Below, one piece after another: positions 5,485 to 8,295 of a stretch of 8,295 nt of DNA (the first letter of the stretch is position 1; every line of letters begins with the position of its first letter). The notes beneath the pieces were generated by a model. The model did no database searches, was not told the DNA's origin, and saw nothing but the letters and a program-made list of their open reading frames with translations. This DNA is from an uncultured Lachnospiraceae bacterium (GTDB lineage: Bacteria > Bacillota > Clostridia > Lachnospirales > Lachnospiraceae), in NCBI GenBank assembly GCA_900555195.1, contig USKC01000126.1:1-8295 (forward strand). Reading direction: 5' to 3'. The position numbers and the translations under genes were made by a program.

Positions 5485-6405
5485 TCAGTCATCTTCATCA
5501 GGTTCATCCAGCTCTTCTTCGGAATCGTCGTCATTATCGGGAGAATCCTGGTCGTCGTCTGGCGTGTCTTGGTCGTCGTCGCGTGCATCCTGGCCGTCAT
5601 CTGGCCCATCCTGCTCCTCGTCATCGGAATCATCCAGGCTGTCGTCGTTTTCCGCAGAACCGCCTCGGAGTTCCCCATCATCATCGTCATCATCATGGGA
5701 TACAGAAGGAACTGCCGGAGCGCTTACCGCTTCACTGGTATCTTCTGAAGGGACAGAGGGCTGGGGTTGTGTCGCGGGTTCAATGGGGATAACGATCCGG
5801 ATAGTTTCTTCTGAAGATGAAGGTTCCGCATCAGGCTCTTCGGAGGGGATGCCAATCGTCACCGTAATAGTATTCCCGACGGTTTCCTGCAGCTGGAGAC
5901 GGGTCTGCTCTTCTTCCTGACGGCCCCATTCCTCATCTGAACTGTTTACCGAAATGGCTATGGTATCTCCATCCGAGAGATACCCCATATCCATGGCCCT
6001 TTCCACCAGCTCTTCGGTGACAATGTCCCGGTCTTTTCCGTGATAGTCATAGTTTTCAATAAGTCGTTCGCCATCTTCATTCAAGGCATCCAGCTCAAGG
6101 ATCCGTTCGGTCTTGCTGATCGTCATGCTGACATCCGGATTGATGCGCAGGCGGAGCATGCCGTATGGCGTATAATTCGGCTGGTAGTATCCGAAGAAAA
6201 ACAGGCAGAGACAGGCTGCCAGCGCGGCGGCACTGCTGAGGAAAGCGAGGACTTTCCGATTCTGACGTACAGGATATTGTAACTCGATGATGTTTTGAAC
6301 AGTATCTCCCACCTGATACCGCATATTGGCCGCTTTCAGGTAGCGGCCCTTTTCATCCAGAAGAACCGCATAAGCGGGGTGGGTTTCCATCACAAGATAA
6401 GTCAT
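5485..6405 (-). CDS. rsgI: RsgI-family transmembrane anti-sigma factor with acidic C-terminal tail
   Basis: The ATG at 6405 is chosen because GGAGG (6415-6411) sits five bases before it; the in-frame ATG at 6417 overlaps that ribosome site. The 306-residue product has the RsgI layout. A small cytoplasmic N-terminal domain (about 1-47, YAVLLDEKGRYLKAANMRYQ) should bind SigI. One TM helix spans about 52-75. A middle domain (about 82-150) contains LRINPDVSMTI, with the Asn89-Pro90 pair matching the autoproteolysis site reported for RsgI proteins, and ALNEDGERLI. A Ser/Glu/Pro-rich linker follows. The last 69 residues hold roughly 32 Asp and 9 Glu, in place of the carbohydrate-binding modules found on many clostridial RsgI proteins. 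It lies downstream of sigI, as is typical. An extracytoplasmic sensor holding SigI inactive is strongly supported; cation sensing by the tail is inference. Confidence 0.9.
   Translation of the reverse strand: MTYLVMETHPAYAVLLDEKGRYLKAANMRYQVGDTVQNIIELQYPVRQNRKVLAFLSSAAALAACLCLFFFGYYQPNYTPYGMLRLRINPDVSMTISKTERILELDALNEDGERLIENYDYHGKDRDIVTEELVERAMDMGYLSDGDTIAISVNSSDEEWGRQEEEQTRLQLQETVGNTITVTIGIPSEEPDAEPSSSEETIRIVIPIEPATQPQPSVPSEDTSEAVSAPAVPSVSHDDDDDDGELRGGSAENDDSLDDSDDEEQDGPDDGQDARDDDQDTPDDDQDSPDNDDDSEEELDEPDEDD
5488..5694 (-). repeat. Asp/Glu low-complexity tail of RsgI
   Basis: These bases encode the final 69 residues of RsgI, starting at a run of six Asp and including near-repeats such as DDDQDTPDDDQDSPDND. 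The composition parallels the Asp tract of the neighbouring lipoprotein, but the two are not copies: the RsgI tail mixes Asp with Glu, Gln, Pro and Ser, while the lipoprotein tail is only Asp and Gly. Confidence 0.85.
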
Positions 6406-6460
6406 TTTTACCTCCATTCCGAAGCGCTGTTGCGCTGAGGAACGCGCGCGGAATCTTCGC

Positions 6461-6488
6461 TTCGCGCTGTCGATCGGATTTTTGGGAC
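6461..6488 (-). promoter_or_regulatory. Weak SigI-like promoter candidate upstream of rsgI
   Basis: In the 142-base sigI-rsgI gap, - strand GTCCC (6488-6484) is followed after 19 bases by CGAA (6464-6461). The -10 and spacing fit the two stronger candidates, but the -35 matches only three of five bases. The gap is otherwise rich in GCGC palindromes, including AGCGC-TGTT-GCGCT near 6423-6436, and shows no terminator, so rsgI could also be read through from sigI. Confidence 0.3.
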
Positions 6489-6547
6489 AAGTGGATGCTG
6501 GAGCAGTGTAGGAAACGCAGAGGTTTCATAAAAGGCGGGCAAGGGGC

Positions 6548-7270
6548 TTAGTTGGGAATGAGTTGGCACAGGTGGCCGCGGATCAACTCATATCCGTTGG
6601 TAAACGCCAAAAGGGTAGCGGCCAGATATTTCCTGTGCCGTTCCATGGTCTTTTTGTCAGTGCCGGAACCAGATGCCAATTCACCCAAGGGGAGTTTTTT
6701 GCTTTTCACAAAACGTTCCAGCAATTCCGGATGGGAAACCGCATAACGCAGCACGCGACGGCAGGCCGTGAGCGTCCGCTCCTGTCTGGGGCAGTTATCG
6801 GCCACATCGGAAAAGGACAGGCCGAATTCCGCGAGCTGACGGCCAAACTCTTCAATTTCCTTCTGGCTTGCTTCCCGTATTTCATATGTTTCCATTTCAT
6901 CTTTCCCATCCTGAAGCGTGTCGATTAACGAATTCTCTTCGTCCGGTCCAGAGGAAGCGTTCAAAGACAGAACGTTTCGGTGCCGCTTCTCACGGCGGTA
7001 ATAGTCAATCAGGCGGTTTCTGATGGCACGGGAAGCGTAAGAAAGAAAAGCCCCGCGGCTTCTTTCATATCCCAGAATGCACTCATAGAAGGCCAGCATG
7101 GAAATGCTCAGTTCATCTTCACAGCCATTTTCTGTGGATTGATGTGTGAATTTAGAGGTTTCACTGCGAATAAAACCCATGTATTGCCGGATGAGGACAT
7201 CGGCAGCATCTGGATTCTGTTTTGCATGATAGATTTGTCCGATCAGTTCGTGTTCAGCGGCAGCGGCCAT
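6548..7270 (-). CDS. sigI: RNA polymerase sigma factor SigI
   Basis: The ATG at 7270 gives 240 residues and has a strong GGGAGG eight bases upstream; an in-frame TTG at 7288 is rejected because it precedes and overlaps that ribosome site. The sigma-70 region 2 spans about residues 22-95: IRQYMGFIRSETSKF, then EDELSISMLAFYECILGYERSRGAFLSYA and the RAIRNRLIDYYRREKR helix. The C-terminal SigI-type domain (about 139-240) replaces region 4 and contains the family motif KKTMERHRKYLAA, corresponding to the S-x-KT-x-ER-x-RKY signature of SigI. SigI factors direct polymerase to heat-, envelope- or polysaccharide-responsive genes and are held by RsgI, encoded next. A SigI-type promoter lies just upstream, pointing to autoregulation. 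Confidence 0.94.
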   Translation of the reverse strand: MAAAAEHELIGQIYHAKQNPDAADVLIRQYMGFIRSETSKFTHQSTENGCEDELSISMLAFYECILGYERSRGAFLSYASRAIRNRLIDYYRREKRHRNVLSLNASSGPDEENSLIDTLQDGKDEMETYEIREASQKEIEEFGRQLAEFGLSFSDVADNCPRQERTLTACRRVLRYAVSHPELLERFVKSKKLPLGELASGSGTDKKTMERHRKYLAATLLAFTNGYELIRGHLCQLIPN

Positions 7271-7296
7271 TCTTAATTCCTCCCTCAATATAAGAA

Positions 7297-7324
7297 TACG
7301 GAATCAAAATTCGATTTCCGGGGT
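7297..7324 (-). promoter_or_regulatory. SigI-type promoter of sigI-rsgI (autoregulatory)
   Basis: On the - strand, ACCCC (7324-7320) is followed after 19 bases by CGTA (7300-7297), the same boxes and spacing as upstream of the lipoprotein gene. The transcript would start about ten bases later, leaving a leader of roughly 20 bases with the ribosome site. T- and A-tracts lie upstream. Confidence 0.7.
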
Positions 7325-7362
7325 CGGAGCGCTTTTGCATGAATAAAGACGGGTGCTTTTGT

Positions 7363-7400
7363 AAAAAATAGCAAAAAATAGGGAAGGGATTCCACCTTCC
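7363..7400 (-). terminator. Candidate intrinsic terminator before sigI
   Basis: On the - strand, GGAAGG (7400-7395) and CCTTCC (7387-7382) form a 6-bp stem with a 7-base loop, followed by a T-rich stretch made of two TATTTTTT blocks. It would end transcripts coming from the unknown gene at 7526-8095 and insulate sigI. The stem is short and the T-tract starts a few bases late, so it is only moderately convincing. Confidence 0.45.
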
Positions 7401-7459
7401 AACGTAAGAACTATGTAAAATTTAGGTAAAAAAGCGCCTTAAGAACTTTTTGCAAATTT

Positions 7460-7483
7460 CCGGCTCTCCGAATGGAGGGCCGG
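7460..7483. other. Strong hairpin without a T-tract
   Basis: CCGGCTCTCC (7460-7469), loop GAAT, then GGAGGGCCGG (7474-7483) form a 10-bp stem with one G-T wobble. No run of T follows on either strand, so it is not a normal intrinsic terminator. It lies in the 3' region of the unknown gene upstream of sigI and could stabilise its mRNA or form a small structured RNA. The rest of the 7289-7525 gap holds the candidate terminator, the sigI promoter and a weak inverted repeat (AAAAAG/CTTTTT, 7429-7451). Confidence 0.5.
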
Positions 7484-7525
7484 CTCGTGTGTAATTAAGA
7501 CTATGGAGGGTTAGCGACTGCGTTT

Positions 7526-8095
7526 TTATTGGTTTTGAAGGCAGTCATTCTGCCCCTGCCTCTTCGGCTGTTCCAACTTGGCACAAAAAAATTCGGCTAA
7601 GCTGCAGCAGGGATTTACCGCGTATTCCTTTGCCCATTCCATGAGAAGGGGAAGATTTTTTCCGAGAACGCCTTCGGCAAAAATACCTTCTCCGTCAAGG
7701 GTTTCCATAATGCCCCACATTTCTCCCAGACAGGCAGCCGTTTCACTGACGGACAGCTTTTGGGGGTTGGAAGCGGTCTCAGAAGCTGTATCTAGGACGG
7801 CGGCATCCTGATCGGATAATATAAGGCTGTCCGGATGTATAGAAAGATCCGGATTCAGCATATCCACATGCTGTATGCCGTATTTCAGAAGCAGTTCCTT
7901 GGGGGCATTGGAAAAAAAGATTCGATAGCTGATGCCCCCTCCAGCTAGGAAAAGACGCCGCCCTTCCTCAGTTTGGCAGAATTCCAATGCGGCTGCGTGC
8001 AGGTGCTGATATAGATTGGGGATTCTCTCTGTAGACTCCAGAAAGATAAGCTGCGATTTGCGGGTATCTGTGCATAACAGGATTGTGTGCTTCAT
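7526..8095 (-). CDS. Unrecognised 189-residue cytoplasmic protein
   Basis: No family was recognised. The ATG at 8095 is chosen because AAAGGAG lies about eight bases upstream and the protein then starts cleanly at MKHTILLCTD; an in-frame TTG at 8182 would add residues with no ribosome site. There is no signal peptide or TM segment. The first 100 residues look alpha/beta (HTILLCTDTRKSQLIFLES, then FLAGGGISYRIFFSNAPKELL and VDMLNPDLSIHPDSLIL), and the second half is more helical (ACLGEMWGIMETL, LPLLMEWAKEYA). It carries six cysteines, including an adjacent pair (CC at 163-164), with no clear metal-binding spacing. It is on the same strand as sigI but 255 bases away, with a candidate terminator between, so it is probably a separate transcript. 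Codon use and the ribosome site support a real gene. Confidence 0.72.
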   Translation of the reverse strand: MKHTILLCTDTRKSQLIFLESTERIPNLYQHLHAAALEFCQTEEGRRLFLAGGGISYRIFFSNAPKELLLKYGIQHVDMLNPDLSIHPDSLILSDQDAAVLDTASETASNPQKLSVSETAACLGEMWGIMETLDGEGIFAEGVLGKNLPLLMEWAKEYAVNPCCSLAEFFCAKLEQPKRQGQNDCLQNQ

Positions 8096-8295
8096 TGGTG
8101 TATCTCCTTTCCGCTTATTCGTATTGGCCGTATGATGAGGACGGCCGCCATAGCATTCAGCTGCCTTTATATATTCAGACAAGAAAACGGGTGGCCAGGA
8201 TCTATCTTTTTGTGTTTTGTTACTATTCAGCCCTCCGCATATGCCGTTCCGTTTCCCTCGCCTGTGACACCTGGTTCCCCAGGCACGGACATCCG
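8096..8295. other. Non-coding edge region with two hairpins
   Basis: No gene is supported here. A perfect 6-bp inverted repeat GGCCGT/ACGGCC (8126-8146, 9-base loop) lies in the likely 5' leader of the unknown gene at 7526-8095. A second hairpin at 8262-8288 is formed by CCTGG-TTCC-CCAGG, extended outward by GTG/CAC with a 3-base bulge. It has no T-tract and could belong to the end of a gene outside the window. No convincing -10/-35 pair was found. Confidence 0.4.

Noticed and set aside
5346..5920. Ser-rich and Val/Ile-rich open frames on both strands over the RsgI tail
   Set aside because: They are shadow frames of GAY/GAR codons in rsgI with no family similarity and no initiation signals.
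6406..6417. ATG at 6417 as rsgI start
   Set aside because: It overlaps the GGAGG that serves the ATG at 6405 and has no ribosome site of its own.
7271..7288. TTG start giving SigI six more residues
   Set aside because: The TTG overlaps the ribosome site GGGAGG, which is well placed for the ATG at 7270.

Overview
The window reads like chromosome from a Gram-positive, probably spore-forming anaerobe of the class Clostridia, perhaps a gut Oscillospiraceae or Lachnospiraceae relative. Three things point that way: a SigI/RsgI sigma/anti-sigma pair, a CotH/VTC/DUF4956 gene set of a kind typical of Clostridia, and strong AGGAGG-type ribosome binding sites. No species can be named. No rRNA, tRNA, CRISPR array, transposase or phage gene was seen.

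Left part (1-1604, + strand). The window opens in the last 31 codons of a thioredoxin-reductase-like gene, followed by trxA, which ends in a clear intrinsic terminator built around its own stop codon. An AT-rich gap of about 200 bases holds a good vegetative promoter. It drives a two-gene unit: a bacterial GPP34 (GOLPH3/VPS74-like) protein and a very small MerR-type regulator that is little more than a DNA-binding domain.

Main part (1601-7324, - strand, transcribed right to left). Gene order is sigI, rsgI, an Asp-rich lipoprotein with an RsgI-like middle domain, a VTC-domain (polyphosphate polymerase-like) protein, a DUF4956 membrane protein, and a membrane-anchored CotH-family kinase. Two near-identical promoter-like sequences lie just upstream of sigI and of the lipoprotein gene: ACCCC, exactly 19 bases, then CGTA. 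They resemble the known SigI class (C-rich -35, CGWA -10). The simplest reading is that SigI activates its own operon and the four-gene lipoprotein-VTC-DUF4956-CotH operon, while RsgI holds SigI at the membrane.

Both RsgI and the lipoprotein carry the Asn-Pro pair found at the RsgI autoproteolysis site. Both end in extremely acidic extracytoplasmic tails, and the lipoprotein adds three 15-residue repeats resembling calcium-binding thrombospondin type 3 repeats. This suggests an envelope-stress or cation-responsive circuit whose output is a surface lipoprotein plus a polyphosphate/phosphotransfer module. The genes and promoter pairing are seen in the sequence; the signal and the output chemistry are inference.

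Right edge (7325-8295). Upstream of sigI lies an unrecognised 189-residue cytoplasmic protein gene, also on the - strand, then about 200 non-coding bases with two hairpins.
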